Below, piece after piece: positions 1-9,088 of a stretch of DNA of 64,000 bases. Below the pieces are notes generated by a model. It saw nothing but the letters and a program-made list of their open reading frames with translations, was not told where the DNA came from and did not search any database. The translations under genes were made by a program, and so were the position numbers. Each line of letters begins with the position of its first letter. Within the stretch, counting starts at the first letter, position 1. The DNA is from Betaproteobacteria bacterium (GTDB taxonomy: Bacteria > Pseudomonadota > Gammaproteobacteria > Burkholderiales > Thiobacillaceae), in assembly GCA_016219425.1 (NCBI GenBank), contig JACRNB010000001.1:310001-374000 (forward strand), written 5' to 3'.

Positions 1-1
1 G

Positions 2-103
2 CTCGACGCGCGCCAGCATCCCGGCAAGCACCCCAACATCGACCGCCTGCTTGGCGTGCTCGCCTCCGGGCGCGTCTGGCAGGTCCGGCTGGAAGAAGCT
101 TGA
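2..103 (+). CDS. 3' end of a gene cut by the window edge (possibly DUF2322 family)
   Basis: Only the last 33 codons are visible, ending in TGA at 101-103. The tail contains the stretch HPGKHPNIDRLL, which resembles from memory the C-terminus of DUF2322 proteins of betaproteobacteria. That is a weak assignment and no function can be given. A palindromic REP-like element begins 3 bases after the stop. Confidence 0.45.
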   Translation, partial: LDARQHPGKHPNIDRLLGVLASGRVWQVRLEEA

Positions 104-106
104 CCT

Positions 107-154
107 TGTAGGGCGGGATGCATCCCGCCAGGGCCGATTGAAGCCGGCCCTACA
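107..154. repeat. GTAG-type REP palindrome
   Basis: Nested inverted repeat between the partial first gene and the FccB-like gene. The outer arms are TGTAGGGC (107-114) and GCCCTACA (147-154). The inner arms GGCGGGATG (112-120) and CATCCCGCC (121-129) form a perfect 18-bp palindrome. The GTAG start matches REP elements mobilised by RAYT transposases. Confidence 0.7.
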
Positions 155-195
155 TGAAAACCTGTCCAACCGTAGCAAACGAGGAGCAGACGAAC

Positions 196-1500
196 ATGGG
201 CATCGGGCGGCGGGAATTCCTGTTGGCGGGGACGCTGGGCGCGCTGGGGATGGGTACGGCGCCCGTGATCGCCGGGGCGCGACCGCGCATCGTCGTGGTG
301 GGCGCGGGGTATGGCGGCGCCACCTTCGCGCGCTACATGAAGTTGTGGTCGCCCCAGGTCGAGGTGACCCTGATCGAACCCAACACGCGTTTCACCTCCT
401 GCCCCATGTCCAACACCGTGATCGGCGGGCTCAACCGGCTGGAGGACATCACCTTCCCCTACCGCTACGTCCAGGCCGGCGTGGACCGCTTCGTGCAGGA
501 CCGGGTCACCGGCATCGACGCCGCGCGGCGCAGCGTCACCACGGCCACGGGCCGCACCTTTCCGTATGACCGTCTGGTGCTCGCCGCAGGCATCGAACTG
601 ATGCACGAGCGCATCCAGGGGTACGACCGCGTCGCGCAGGAACGCATCAAACACGCCTGGCAGGCCGGCCCCGAGCAGACCGGCGTGCTGCGCCGGCAAC
701 TGGAGGCCATGCCGGACGGCGGCGTCTTCGTCCTGGCCATCCCCACGGCCCCCCTGCGCTGCCCGCCCGCGCCCTACGAGCGCGTGTGCCTGGTGGCCAA
801 CTACCTCAAGCGCGCCAAGCCGCGCAGCAAGATCATCGTGCTCGACGGCAACCCCGACATCCTTTCCAAAAAAGAGCTGTTCCTCGCCGCCTGGAAAAAA
901 CACTACGGCTACGGCACGGACAACAGCCTGATCGACTACCGCCCCAACAACGCGGCCAGCGCCGTGGACGCCAAGGCGATGCGGGTCAGCACCGAGTTTG
1001 AAGACGTAACGGGGGCTGTGATCAACCTGGTGCCGCCCATGCGCGCCGCCGCCATCACCGGCCTGACCGGCGCGCGCACCGGCGACAACGGCATGTGGTG
1101 CCCGGTGGACTACCCCAGCCTGGAATCCACGGTCGTCCCCAACGTGCACATCCTGGGCGACTCCATCCTCTCCAACCTGTCGAAGGCGGCGGCGCTCGCC
1201 AACAACAGCGGCAAGTTGTGCGCCTACGCCCTGGGCGAGATCTTCGCGGGGCGTCCGCCCGACCCCCTGCCGGTGATCGCCAGCACCTGCTACTCCGCCA
1301 GCACCGAACGCACCGCATTCCACGTCGCCACCGTGTTCCGCTACGACCCGGCCAGCAAGGGGATGGAGGTGCAGCCCGGCAGCGGCGTATCGGCGCAGGA
1401 AAACGAAGCGGATTTCCGTTACATGCGCGGCTGGGCGCACAACATCTGGGCCGATACCCTGGGTCTGCCGCCCGGATACCGCTTCACCAACCGGGTGTGA
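196..1500 (+). CDS. fccB: Flavocytochrome c sulfide dehydrogenase flavoprotein subunit (FccB/SoxF-like)
   Basis: Protein of 434 aa. It is predicted to oxidise sulfide to sulfur in the periplasm through FAD and pass electrons to a c-type cytochrome. A twin-arginine signal (RR at residues 5-6 followed by a hydrophobic stretch) precedes the dinucleotide-binding motif GAGYGG (36-41). The cysteine in TSCPMSN (about residue 69) matches the covalent FAD site of the family. Cysteines in LRCPPAPYERV and MWCPVDYPS match the pair forming the redox disulfide. The C-terminal part fits the FCSD flavoprotein-binding domain. ATG at 196 is preferred over an in-frame ATG at 154 because GAGGAG lies just upstream at 181-186 and it places RR near the N-terminus. 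No cytochrome subunit gene is adjacent, so it may act as SoxF or with a distant FccA. Confidence 0.9.
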   Translation: MGIGRREFLLAGTLGALGMGTAPVIAGARPRIVVVGAGYGGATFARYMKLWSPQVEVTLIEPNTRFTSCPMSNTVIGGLNRLEDITFPYRYVQAGVDRFVQDRVTGIDAARRSVTTATGRTFPYDRLVLAAGIELMHERIQGYDRVAQERIKHAWQAGPEQTGVLRRQLEAMPDGGVFVLAIPTAPLRCPPAPYERVCLVANYLKRAKPRSKIIVLDGNPDILSKKELFLAAWKKHYGYGTDNSLIDYRPNNAASAVDAKAMRVSTEFEDVTGAVINLVPPMRAAAITGLTGARTGDNGMWCPVDYPSLESTVVPNVHILGDSILSNLSKAAALANNSGKLCAYALGEIFAGRPPDPLPVIASTCYSASTERTAFHVATVFRYDPASKGMEVQPGSGVSAQENEADFRYMRGWAHNIWADTLGLPPGYRFTNRV

Positions 1501-1503
1501 ACT

Positions 1504-2451
1504 TCACCCGGCAGCGCCGAACCAGAACGGCGTGCTCTTGCCCAGAAACTCGTCAAAACGCATGTAATGCGTACCGTCGCACGAGAAGGTCAGGCTGATC
1601 ATGCCGTTGAACAGATTGATCGACGACATGCGCAGGTAGATGTTCTCGTCCGCCATGCGTAGCGCGCGCAGGGTGTCGAGGATGCGCACCACCTCCTCCT
1701 GCGGAACCAGGGCGTCCGCCGGATAAGGGCGCGCCGGGTACACCAGGCAGATGTCCGGGTCGCCCAGGGCGTCCTGGTCGAGGATGCGGTAACGGTAGGG
1801 GTCGTCCAGCGTCCAGATCGTGGCCTGGCTGCTGGAGAAGTGGATCACGCACTGGAACACGCCGCGGTGCGTCAGCAGCTCCTCCAGGATCGAGAGGGAC
1901 TGCTCCAGGCTGCGGTCCATCGGGCTTTCGACGCGGCACTGGTCGAACACCGTGCCGCGAATCGCCGGATCCCCCTTCACCTGACGCCAGTGCCCCGGCT
2001 CCTCGTACAACTCCGCAGTCACGGGCAGGTTGCGCAGGTCGAAATCCGCCCCCAGGTAACCGACCGGTTTGCCCCCCCGGCGCACGATCTGCAAGGCCGT
2101 GAGCGAGGGCCGGTTCTTCATCAGGCTGATGTACGCGTCCGAGAGCAGAAACCCCCATGCCGGCACCGCCTCCATCATGTACGGACGCTGCGAGCGGTCA
2201 CGCCCGTAATGCTCCGGCATCAGCCCGTCCACATTGACGTTGTCGCAGAGCTGGATGCCATCGGTATCCACGCAATACAGGAAGGAGCAATGGGGAATGC
2301 CGGAGAAGCCCTCCAGCAGCACCGCATCCATCCGCTCACGATCCCCCCATGCCGGCGCACAACGCTCGGCCAGACGTGCCAGGGGGTCGTGCAACAACTG
2401 CGCGAGCTGCTCACGTTGAAGGTAGATGCTGTCTTTCCAGGCGGGCTTCAT
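1504..2451 (-). CDS. PDC/Cache-like sensory domain protein, function unknown
   Basis: Soluble protein of 315 aa with no signal peptide or membrane segment from the chosen start MKPAWKDSIYL at 2451. The central part (GFSGIPHCSFLYCVDTDG, then GRDRSQRPYMMEA, then GYLGADFDLRNLP) resembles a PDC/Cache ligand-binding fold like those in chemoreceptors and sensor kinases, but without an attached output domain. The frame stays open upstream to 2625, but that stretch is arginine/serine-rich and looks non-coding. It converges with the FccB gene with 3 bp between stops. A free-standing cytoplasmic Cache-like protein is uncommon, and its partner is unknown. Confidence 0.65.
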   Translation of the reverse strand: MKPAWKDSIYLQREQLAQLLHDPLARLAERCAPAWGDRERMDAVLLEGFSGIPHCSFLYCVDTDGIQLCDNVNVDGLMPEHYGRDRSQRPYMMEAVPAWGFLLSDAYISLMKNRPSLTALQIVRRGGKPVGYLGADFDLRNLPVTAELYEEPGHWRQVKGDPAIRGTVFDQCRVESPMDRSLEQSLSILEELLTHRGVFQCVIHFSSSQATIWTLDDPYRYRILDQDALGDPDICLVYPARPYPADALVPQEEVVRILDTLRALRMADENIYLRMSSINLFNGMISLTFSCDGTHYMRFDEFLGKSTPFWFGAAG

Positions 2452-2521
2452 GCGGGTCTGACGAAAGGGTCTGACAAAAAAGCCGCGCAGGGCGCGGCTC
2501 TCTCGTGATGCTCGAAGAGGG

Positions 2522-3028
2522 TTACTTGGCCGGGCAGGTATCGTCGCCGGGAACCTTGCCGGGCATGAGCAGGAACTGCTCAAACGGGCCCATGACGCGC
2601 ATGGCCTCGCCCTTGGGGCCTTCAAACTTGAGACGTCCGAACATCATGGCGCGCATGGGGCCGTACTCGCCCGCACCCATCTCGCGCCAGCGCTTGGTCT
2701 CGGCGTGCATCACATAGTCCACCGCATCATCCAGGTTGGCGTGGGCGACCTTGCCGCCGTAGGAACACAGAGCCTTGCCATCCTTGGCGGAGATGGTCAG
2801 TTCGATCCGGGTGTCCGCGCCGCAGTCGGTGCGGTACATGTGCACCACCTTGTAGCCGCGGCCAGCGTCGTTCTTGATCCACTTTTCGGCCAGTTCGTTG
2901 GTCAGGATGGGGTTGTTGTTCCATCCGGTGCAGGCCTGGGCCGCCCATTCGGTAGACATCAGGGGGGTGGCTTGGGCGGTGGCGGCAAAACCGGCGCACA
3001 GGGCCAGCGAAATCAGGGTCTTACGCAT
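2522..3028 (-). CDS. Secreted SCP2 sterol-carrier-like domain protein
   Basis: 168 aa. A clear Sec signal peptide (MRKTLISLALCAGFAATAQA) is followed by a domain resembling bacterial SCP2-type lipid-binding proteins, including VDYVMHAETKRWREM and a late segment MMFGRLKFEGPKGEAMRVMGPFE typical of SCP2 proteins. Four cysteines (CTGW, DCGA, LCSY, DTCPAK) could form periplasmic disulfides. It lies downstream of the YeeE pair on the same strand with a 115-bp gap and may be co-transcribed. The ligand is unknown. Confidence 0.7.
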   Translation of the reverse strand: MRKTLISLALCAGFAATAQATPLMSTEWAAQACTGWNNNPILTNELAEKWIKNDAGRGYKVVHMYRTDCGADTRIELTISAKDGKALCSYGGKVAHANLDDAVDYVMHAETKRWREMGAGEYGPMRAMMFGRLKFEGPKGEAMRVMGPFEQFLLMPGKVPGDDTCPAK

Positions 3029-3143
3029 GGGTGTCTCCTCGAAGTGATGATCGCGTGGGCGCAGGGCCCGAAAGCGGAGCCGAAGGGTAGCCCTAGCTTC
3101 TTCGGGCTGTCAAAAAAACCCTTTGATGGGAGTCTGGACAAAA

Positions 3144-3572
3144 CTAATGGGGAAGGTGTTGCTTCAATGCACCATAGAGCCAAGTGCCGTGCATGGCCCC
3201 GGCCAGGACGATCATGGCGCCCAGGGAGCCGGTTCCGGCCAGGGCGAATACGGGGCCGGGACACAGGCCGATCAGCCCCCAGCCGAAGCCGAAGATGAGC
3301 CCGCCGTAGAGGTAGCTCTTGCGTCCGGGCGGCTTTGCCGGGATGTCGATGACCTGACCGTCCAGGGCCTGCCTTCGGTGCAGGCGTCGGATGATCTGGA
3401 TGCTCGCCATGGCGGTGGCGATGGCCGAAAACAGGATGCCGAACATGTGGAAGCTCTGGAAATGGAACATCTCCTGGATGCGATACCAGGACGCCGCTTC
3501 CGACTTGATCATGACAAAGCCGAACAGGATGCCGACGAAGAGATAGGGCAGGTAGCGGAACATGGCGTTCAC
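3144..3572 (-). CDS. YeeE/YedE (DUF6691) half-transporter, second gene
   Basis: 142-aa membrane protein with about four hydrophobic segments and the family motif GLCPGP (in [18 protein letters not shown]), whose cysteine is thought to relay thiosulfate or other sulfur compounds in YeeE/TsuA-type transporters. Its start overlaps the stop of the upstream partner by 4 bp (3569-3572), indicating translational coupling. The two proteins correspond to the two halves of single-chain YeeE. Substrate is inferred as thiosulfate or a related sulfur species, given the FccB and rhodanese neighbours. Confidence 0.85.
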   Translation of the reverse strand: MNAMFRYLPYLFVGILFGFVMIKSEAASWYRIQEMFHFQSFHMFGILFSAIATAMASIQIIRRLHRRQALDGQVIDIPAKPPGRKSYLYGGLIFGFGWGLIGLCPGPVFALAGTGSLGAMIVLAGAMHGTWLYGALKQHLPH

Positions 3573-4129
3573 CCGTACAGCATGTAGGGCACGAGAAACC
3601 AGGAGGCCAGCAGTCCGCCCCCGAAGATGCCCAGCACCGCAATCAGGGAAGGCAGTTGCAGCGAGGCCAGCCCGGTGATGGCGTGGCCCGAGGTGCAGCC
3701 GCCGGCATAACGCGTGCCGAATCCCACCAGCACACCGCAGGCGAACAGAAAGGTGAAGTTGCGCACGCCGGGGTGGAACAGTTCATCCGGGGCCAGACTT
3801 TGCGCGACGGGCAGGGCAAAGCCCCAGGCTTGCAACATCCCCTGCGCCGCGGCGGAAAGCTGCACCGGCTCCGGGTTGGCGAACGTCACCCCCGCAAGAT
3901 ATCCGCCCAGCGCGGTGCCGATGACGAACACCAGGCTCCAGGTGTGCTCCTTCCAGTCGTAGCGGAAGAAATCCACGTCCACCTGGGGCGGCTGGGTGAT
4001 GGCGCACAGATGGCGCAGGTTGCTGGAGATGCCAAAGGAGCGGTTGCCGATGAACAGCATGAGCGGAACCATGAGCCCGATCAGCGGGCCGGCCACATAC
4101 CAGGGCCAGGGGTGCAGCAGCCAGTCCAT
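3569..4129 (-). CDS. YeeE/YedE family half-transporter, first gene
   Basis: 186-aa inner-membrane protein with about five hydrophobic segments. The motif [18 protein letters not shown] carries the conserved GGCTSGH cysteine signature of YeeE/YedE/TsuA transporters. It starts [10 protein letters not shown] at 4129 and overlaps the downstream half-transporter gene by 4 bp. Paired short YeeE genes are common in sulfur-oxidising proteobacteria and are thought to move thiosulfate or other sulfane sulfur. Confidence 0.87.
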   Translation of the reverse strand: MDWLLHPWPWYVAGPLIGLMVPLMLFIGNRSFGISSNLRHLCAITQPPQVDVDFFRYDWKEHTWSLVFVIGTALGGYLAGVTFANPEPVQLSAAAQGMLQAWGFALPVAQSLAPDELFHPGVRNFTFLFACGVLVGFGTRYAGGCTSGHAITGLASLQLPSLIAVLGIFGGGLLASWFLVPYMLYG

Positions 4130-4249
4130 CGTCGTCTCCTCGTAGATGCTCAGCCGGCGCGGATTGTATAAGCGTTTGCTAATTTACTTGCCGATCCAGC
4201 CTGACGCATTCGTACCAGTCGATATTGGATGCGGCCCGAACAACCCGTC

Positions 4250-4269
4250 ATTCCCGCGAAATCGGGAAT
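4250..4269. repeat. Short palindrome of the GTCATTCCCGCG repeat class
   Basis: Inverted repeat ATTCCCG (4250-4256) and CGGGAAT (4263-4269) with a 6-base loop, inside the 264-bp gap between the divergent YeeE and rhodanese genes. The sequence (gtcattcccgcgaa...gggaatccag) belongs to a palindrome class widespread in proteobacterial genomes. No other gene is seen in the gap, which should also hold both promoters. Confidence 0.6.
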
Positions 4270-4393
4270 CCAGGTCGTTGGACTAACGGGAACTTCAGGG
4301 TTTGCTGGATGACTGATGTGCATACCCGCATACCCGGCCCTTGGGGCCGGGAAACTCCGGCGAAGACCTCACTCCGTGACAGGTGACCTATCC

Positions 4394-4816
4394 ATGCAAC
4401 GCAGATTCTTTGGGTGGCTTCCGTGGCTGGTCTTGGCGCTTCCCGTTCAGGCTGACCCGAATCTCTCGGCGCCGGAGGCGCTGGCGGCCAGTTTGGCGGG
4501 CAAGACCCTGTTGATCGACATCCGCACCCCGGCGGAATGGCGCGAGACCGGCGTCGCCCCCGGCGCCGGGCGGGTGGATTTTTATCGTGGGCCGGAGGTG
4601 CTGGTTCCCTACCTCCTGCAACAGACGAAGGGCGACAGGAACGCCCCCATCGCCCTCATCTGCCGCACCGGAAACCGCACCACCCATGCCCAGAAATACC
4701 TGCAAGGCATCGGTTTCACCCAGGTCTACAACGTCAAGGAAGGCATGAAGGGCAGCGCCGCCGGGCCGGGTTGGCTCAAGCGCGGCCTGCCGGTGGAAGC
4801 CTGCACGGCCTGCTGA
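4394..4816 (+). CDS. Periplasmic rhodanese-domain sulfurtransferase
   Basis: 140 aa. An N-terminal signal peptide (ends near LPVQA, residue 20) is followed by one rhodanese domain. It has the conserved IDIRTPAEWRETG start and the active-site loop CRTGNRT (Cys about 90), which carries the persulfide. It would transfer sulfane sulfur in the periplasm. ATG at 4394 is chosen because it begins the signal peptide; the frame is open upstream to 4316 without a good start. It lies 37 bp upstream of the truncated FGE gene and diverges from the YeeE pair. Confidence 0.88.
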   Translation: MQRRFFGWLPWLVLALPVQADPNLSAPEALAASLAGKTLLIDIRTPAEWRETGVAPGAGRVDFYRGPEVLVPYLLQQTKGDRNAPIALICRTGNRTTHAQKYLQGIGFTQVYNVKEGMKGSAAGPGWLKRGLPVEACTAC

Positions 4817-4853
4817 TGCCCCCCGACCTTTCCCAACGCCAAGAGGAGTCCGC

Positions 4854-5150
4854 ATGAACCGCCTGATCGCACTTTCCCTGTTGTTGTGGCTGCAAACCGC
4901 CTGGGCTGGCCAGGTTGCCGTTCCGGCGGGGCCGTTTCTGATGGGCTGTTCCAAAGGCGATAACGCCTGTGAGCAGGACGAGGGGCGGCCCGGCGGCGTT
5001 GCCGTGACGGTTCCCGCCTTTGTTCTCGACCGCCACGAGGTCACGGTGGCGGACTTCCGCGCCTGCATCGAGGCCGGACGCTGCACCCCGCCGCTGACGC
5101 ATCAGCGCAGCGCGTACTGCAATTTCGGCGCGGCGGATGCGCGTCCGTGA
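4854..5150 (+). pseudogene. Truncated formylglycine-generating enzyme (SUMF1/FGE-sulfatase) family gene
   Basis: 98 aa. A signal peptide (MNRLIALSLLLWLQTAWAG) is followed by the start of an FGE-sulfatase domain: VPAGPFLMGC near the N-terminus, then [13 protein letters not shown] and [16 protein letters not shown]. Complete domains of this family run to roughly 230-260 residues and contain later conserved tryptophan, cysteine and metal-binding segments; all of these are missing. The stop overlaps the GTG start of the next gene by 4 bp. The truncation most likely reflects a deletion whose right end fused the gene to its neighbour, so the product should lack activity. RBS GAGGAG lies upstream of ATG 4854. 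Confidence 0.75.
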
Positions 5151-7492
5151 AACCGGCATGGTTCCTCCTCGCCGCCTGGCTGCCCCTCGCCACGGCCACG
5201 GCGGCCATGGCGGCTACGGAAACCCGCCCGCCCGCGCTGCAACAACGGCTTGACGCCGCCCTGGCGGCCAAGGGGCACGCATACCGGCCCCGCACCGCCC
5301 ACCTCCTGCCCGGCGGCAAACCGCGCCACACCAACCGCCTGATCCTGGAAGACTCGCCCTACCTGCTCCAGCACGCCCACAACCCGGTGGACTGGTTCCC
5401 CTGGGGCGAAGAGGCGTTTGCCAAGGCGCGCCGCGAGGGCAAGCCCGTTTTTCTATCCATCGGCTACTCCACCTGCCACTGGTGCCACGTCATGGAGGTG
5501 GAGAGCTTCGAAAACCCGGACATCGCCCGCCTGCTCAACGATCACTTCGTGGCCATCAAGGTGGACCGCGAGACCCGGCCCGACCTCGACCACCTCTACA
5601 TGACCGCCGTGCAGCTTCTCACCGGCCACGGCGGCTGGCCCATGACCACGCTGCTCACGCCGGAAGGCCAGGTCTTTCACGGCGGTGCGTATTACCCCCC
5701 CGACGACCTCGCCCGCCTGCTGGATCGCGCCCAACGCGCCTGGCGCGAGCATCGTCAGGAGGTCCAGGCCACGGCGGCGCACGTCACCCGAGCGGTGGAG
5801 AAGGCCATGGCCGTGGAAGCCGGCGCGGCGGAACTCAAGTCGGAACAGGCGGCGACCACGGCGCGGGGCCTGCTGCGAAACCATGACGACATGCAGGGCG
5901 GCTTCGGCCCCGCCCCCAAGTTTCCCAACGAGCCGCTGCTGGCCCTGTGGCTGGACCAGATCCGGCGCGGCGGCGACCCGGCGCTGCTGGCCGCGCTTCA
6001 GACCGATCTGGCCGCCATGGCCGACGGCGGCATCCACGACCAGGTCGGCGGCGGTTTTTATCGCTATGCCACCGACAACGACTGGCTGGTCCCCCACTTC
6101 GAAAAGATGCTCTACAACCAGGCCCAGCTGGCCCGGCTGTACGTCGGCGCCCATCGCGCCACCGGCAACGCCGACCACGCACGGGTGGCCCGGCGCGCCC
6201 TGGACTTTGTGCTGAGAGAGATGAGCGCGCCGTCCGGCGGCTTTTACGCCGCTCTGGATGCCGACAGCGGCGGCGGCGAAGGCCGCTACTACCTGTGGAC
6301 GCCCGCCGAAATCCGCGCCGCGCTGAAGCCCGAAGATGCCGCCTTCGCCCTGCGGACCTATGGCGTCACGGCAACGGGCAATTTTGAAGGCGCGAACATC
6401 CTCCACCTGCCCCGCCCCGTGACCGGCCTGGAACGCAACCCCGTGCGCACCCGGCTCGACCGCATCGACGCGCAACTGCTCAAGGCGCGAGCGAAGCGCC
6501 CCGCCCCGCACCGCGACGACAAGGTGCTCACCGGTTGGAACGGCCTGATGATCACCGCCCTGGCCGAGGCCGCCGACGCACTGGACGAGCCGCGCTATCT
6601 CGACGCCGCCCGGCGTGCGGCGGCCTTCCTCTGGCAGACGCACCGCCGCTCGGAGGGCGGGCTGTGGCGAACCTCGCTGGCGGGCCGCGCCAGCGCCCCC
6701 GGCATGTTGGAGGACTACGCCTATCTCGCCGAAGGGCTCATCGCCCTGTATGACGTCACCCAGGACGCCACCTGGCTGACCCGCGCCCAGACCCTGGCCG
6801 ATGACATGGCGGCGCGCTTCGGCGCCCAGGGGGCGGTGGCCTGGGCCCTGGCCGAGACAGACCCGCTGGCCCCCATCGCCCGGCCCCTGGACACAGCGGA
6901 TGGCGCGCTGCCCTCCGCCAACGGCGTTGCGGTGCATGTCCTGGCGGCCCTGGCGCGGCGTAGCGGCGAAACCCGCTTTGCAGAAGCGGCCCAGGCCCAG
7001 CTCGCCGTCCTGGCCGGCAACATCGTCAGAAACCCCGCCGGCCACGCCACCCTGCTCACCGCCGCCGACCGTCTCCACCAAGGCGAAACCGGCCCGCGCC
7101 ACTACGCCGCCCACGGCGCGGTGACGGTGAACGCCCAGGCCGTCCGGCGGGGAGCGAACCGGGCCGGTCTGGAACTGACCCTGGCGATCCGCCCCGGCTG
7201 GCACATCAACGCCCACCAACCGCTCCAGGCCTATCTCAAGCCCACGACCCTGACGGTTTCCGGCCCGAACTGGAAATTGAAGGCCATCGACTACCCCCCG
7301 GCGGAGGTGATTCGTCTCGGTTTCCAGGACGAAGCCCTGGCGCTCTACCAGGGCAAGACCGTCCTCCGCGCCGAACTCGAACGGCTCGCCCCCGGCGTCG
7401 GCGGGATTCCCCTGGAACTGCGCTTGCAGGCCTGTAGCGACCGCGTCTGCCTGCCGCCGGAGACGTTACGGGTGGAGGCGGTCTGGCGCTGA
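5147..7492 (+). CDS. DUF255 (YyaL/SPATA20-like) thioredoxin-fold protein with C-terminal DsbD-N-like domain
   Basis: 781 aa with a signal peptide ([11 protein letters not shown]..., cleavage near AMAA). Residues about 60-225 form the DUF255 thioredoxin-like domain with signature STCHWCHVM (Cys 110 and 113) and GGWPMTT. The middle is the (alpha/alpha)6-type region of YyaL/SPATA20 proteins ([34 protein letters not shown]). The last ~110 residues (from AVTVNAQAV, including [11 protein letters not shown] and [15 protein letters not shown]) resemble the N-terminal immunoglobulin-like domain of DsbD with a C-x4-C pair. It starts at GTG 5147, overlapping the truncated upstream gene. The composition suggests a periplasmic thiol-redox role; the substrate is unknown. 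Confidence 0.85.
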   Translation: MKPAWFLLAAWLPLATATAAMAATETRPPALQQRLDAALAAKGHAYRPRTAHLLPGGKPRHTNRLILEDSPYLLQHAHNPVDWFPWGEEAFAKARREGKPVFLSIGYSTCHWCHVMEVESFENPDIARLLNDHFVAIKVDRETRPDLDHLYMTAVQLLTGHGGWPMTTLLTPEGQVFHGGAYYPPDDLARLLDRAQRAWREHRQEVQATAAHVTRAVEKAMAVEAGAAELKSEQAATTARGLLRNHDDMQGGFGPAPKFPNEPLLALWLDQIRRGGDPALLAALQTDLAAMADGGIHDQVGGGFYRYATDNDWLVPHFEKMLYNQAQLARLYVGAHRATGNADHARVARRALDFVLREMSAPSGGFYAALDADSGGGEGRYYLWTPAEIRAALKPEDAAFALRTYGVTATGNFEGANILHLPRPVTGLERNPVRTRLDRIDAQLLKARAKRPAPHRDDKVLTGWNGLMITALAEAADALDEPRYLDAARRAAAFLWQTHRRSEGGLWRTSLAGRASAPGMLEDYAYLAEGLIALYDVTQDATWLTRAQTLADDMAARFGAQGAVAWALAETDPLAPIARPLDTADGALPSANGVAVHVLAALARRSGETRFAEAAQAQLAVLAGNIVRNPAGHATLLTAADRLHQGETGPRHYAAHGAVTVNAQAVRRGANRAGLELTLAIRPGWHINAHQPLQAYLKPTTLTVSGPNWKLKAIDYPPAEVIRLGFQDEALALYQGKTVLRAELERLAPGVGGIPLELRLQACSDRVCLPPETLRVEAVWR

Positions 7493-7567
7493 GAGGCTGG
7501 GAAAAATGCCAGTGACGGGGGGGGTCCGCCGGTTTCAATTGATCCTAGAAAGCGCAGTTGAAATGCT

Positions 7568-7595
7568 TGTAGGTGCGAATTCATTCGCACCTACA
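7568..7595. repeat. GTAG-type REP palindrome, 13-bp arms
   Basis: Perfect inverted repeat: TGTAGGTGCGAAT at 7568-7580 and its complement at 7583-7595 with a 2-base loop. It sits 76 bp after the DUF255 gene and just upstream of the intron remnant. It has no T-run, so it is a REP element rather than a terminator. Confidence 0.75.
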
Positions 7596-7674
7596 GACAA
7601 CTCGTGACGCATTGAATCGTCATGAATTTATCCGTCAACTGTGTTTTCCAGGTTGATTCACAGCCTATGAGTGC

Positions 7675-8290
7675 TTGTGGTTGGGGATCCGGGCGTACCT
7701 GGCCCAAGACGTGATGAAAGGCCTGGAGCGCTGGACGTCGACGGCGGGCACGCAGCAAGGCGCGGTGATCAGCCCGCTGCTGGCGAATATCTACCTGCAC
7801 CCGCTGGATGAACGGATGGCGGCCAAAGGCTATCGGATGGTGCGGTACGCGGACGACTTTGTAGTCCTGTGCCGGACGACCGACGAAGCGGCCCAAGCCC
7901 TGGCGGAAGTACGCGCCTGGGTAGAAGGCAACGGCCTCACGCTGCATCCAGACAAGACCCGGCTGGGGGACTGTCGGGAAGCCGGGCAAGGGTTCGACTT
8001 CCTGGGCTACCGGTTTGAAGCGGGGAAGCGCTGGGTGCGCAAGAAGAGCCTGAAAGCCCTGAAGGACAAACTGCGGAGCAAGACTGGCCGCACGAACGGG
8101 ACGAGCCTCAGCCGCATCATTGAGGAGATCAACCCGATCCTGAAAGGCTGGTTTGGCTACTTCAAGCACGCCAGCCGGCTGGATGGCTTCATCCGTCGCC
8201 GTCTGCGCGCGCTGCTTGGAGAGCCGTGTGCGGGAGAACCGCACGCACGGTTCGGAGGGAGGAGAGGGCTGGCGTCCTTCTCTATCCCTA
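7675..8290 (+). mobile_element. Deleted group II intron (reverse transcriptase fragment plus domain V)
   Basis: Residues from IRAYLAQDVMKG to about FIRRRLRALL (7690-8215) are the central part of a group II intron reverse transcriptase/maturase: GTQQGAVISPLLANIYL, the catalytic box RYADDFVVL and FDFLGYRFEAG. The N-terminal third of the RT is missing. The maturase ends abruptly after the first X-domain helices. The next bases, about 8218-8255, fold as the intron's domain V hairpin (GAGCCGTGTGCGGG...ACGGTTCG). A possible domain VI stem and the 3' end follow by about 8290. No 5' intron domain is seen upstream. The element is a dead remnant; the open frame through domain V to 8460 is chance. Confidence 0.85.
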
Positions 8291-8422
8291 TCAAATCCGG
8301 GGTTTTTCGAGGCCACCCCGGAGTGTGTTGCAGCGCCTGCCTGCGCCGCGAAGCCTGGTCTATCGCGCTTCAGCCAAGGCGCATGCGGGTCAGCGCAACT
8401 GACCCTGCTTCCTTTTCGACCA

Positions 8423-9088
8423 TCAGCGCGTTGCCGTCGCCAGTTCGATGCGCCGACTGATGCGCGCCGCGGCGTCCTGATCCCCCGCCGCCTGCGCGCG
8501 CTGGCGGGAAACCTCCAGCCAGGCCAGCAGCGGGCGACGCCAGCCGCGTTCCGAGGCGGTGTCCACGGCGGCGGCGAGGCCTTCGGGCTGGATGCGGGCC
8601 TGCTTGAACAACAGGGCCAGGCCGATCAAACGGGCCAGCGGGTCTTTGATCTCCAGTGCGGCGCTGTTGGCGGCCTTGTCATCCTTGGCCGTGGCGAGGG
8701 GCTGGTAATGGGCGGGCAGCCGTTTGGCGTCCAGGCCGGTCCACGCGCCGGCAAGGAATTGGGCGTAGGCCTGATCTTCCTGGGCGGCGTCGCGGGTCAG
8801 GGCGTCATAGGCGGGGCAGGGGGCGAAGTCCAGCACGGCGGCGCGGGCGGCGCAGGCGGCCAGTTCGGCGCGGGCGAGCAGGTCGACGCGGCCCGATTTG
8901 GCGATCTCGACGCGCACCTTTTGCTGCGCCAGGTCGGCGGCCTTGGCGTCGCCCTCCATCCAGCGGGTCTGGGCGTGTTCCATCAGGCTGACGGCGTTCA
9001 TCTTCCAGTCGGCGGGGGGTGGGCCGCCGCTGCCGCAGGCGGCCAGGAGCAGGCTGAGGACGAGTACGGAGGCGGTCTTCATGGTCAT
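8423..9088 (-). CDS. Lipoprotein of an MCE/Mla-type transport operon
   Basis: 221 aa. Signal peptide with lipobox LLAAC (Cys 18). The mature part is alanine-rich and helical with no domain I recognise. The ATG at 9088 overlaps the stop of the upstream MCE gene (ATGA), so translation is coupled and it should belong to the same lipid-transport system. The position resembles accessory lipoproteins that accompany MCE proteins in betaproteobacteria. Function is inferred from context only. Confidence 0.7.
   Translation of the reverse strand: MTMKTASVLVLSLLLAACGSGGPPPADWKMNAVSLMEHAQTRWMEGDAKAADLAQQKVRVEIAKSGRVDLLARAELAACAARAAVLDFAPCPAYDALTRDAAQEDQAYAQFLAGAWTGLDAKRLPAHYQPLATAKDDKAANSAALEIKDPLARLIGLALLFKQARIQPEGLAAAVDTASERGWRRPLLAWLEVSRQRAQAAGDQDAAARISRRIELATATR

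Noticed and set aside
5453-7219. Minus-strand open frame of 588 codons over the DUF255 gene
   Set aside because: Antisense of a conserved protein; no recognisable domain.
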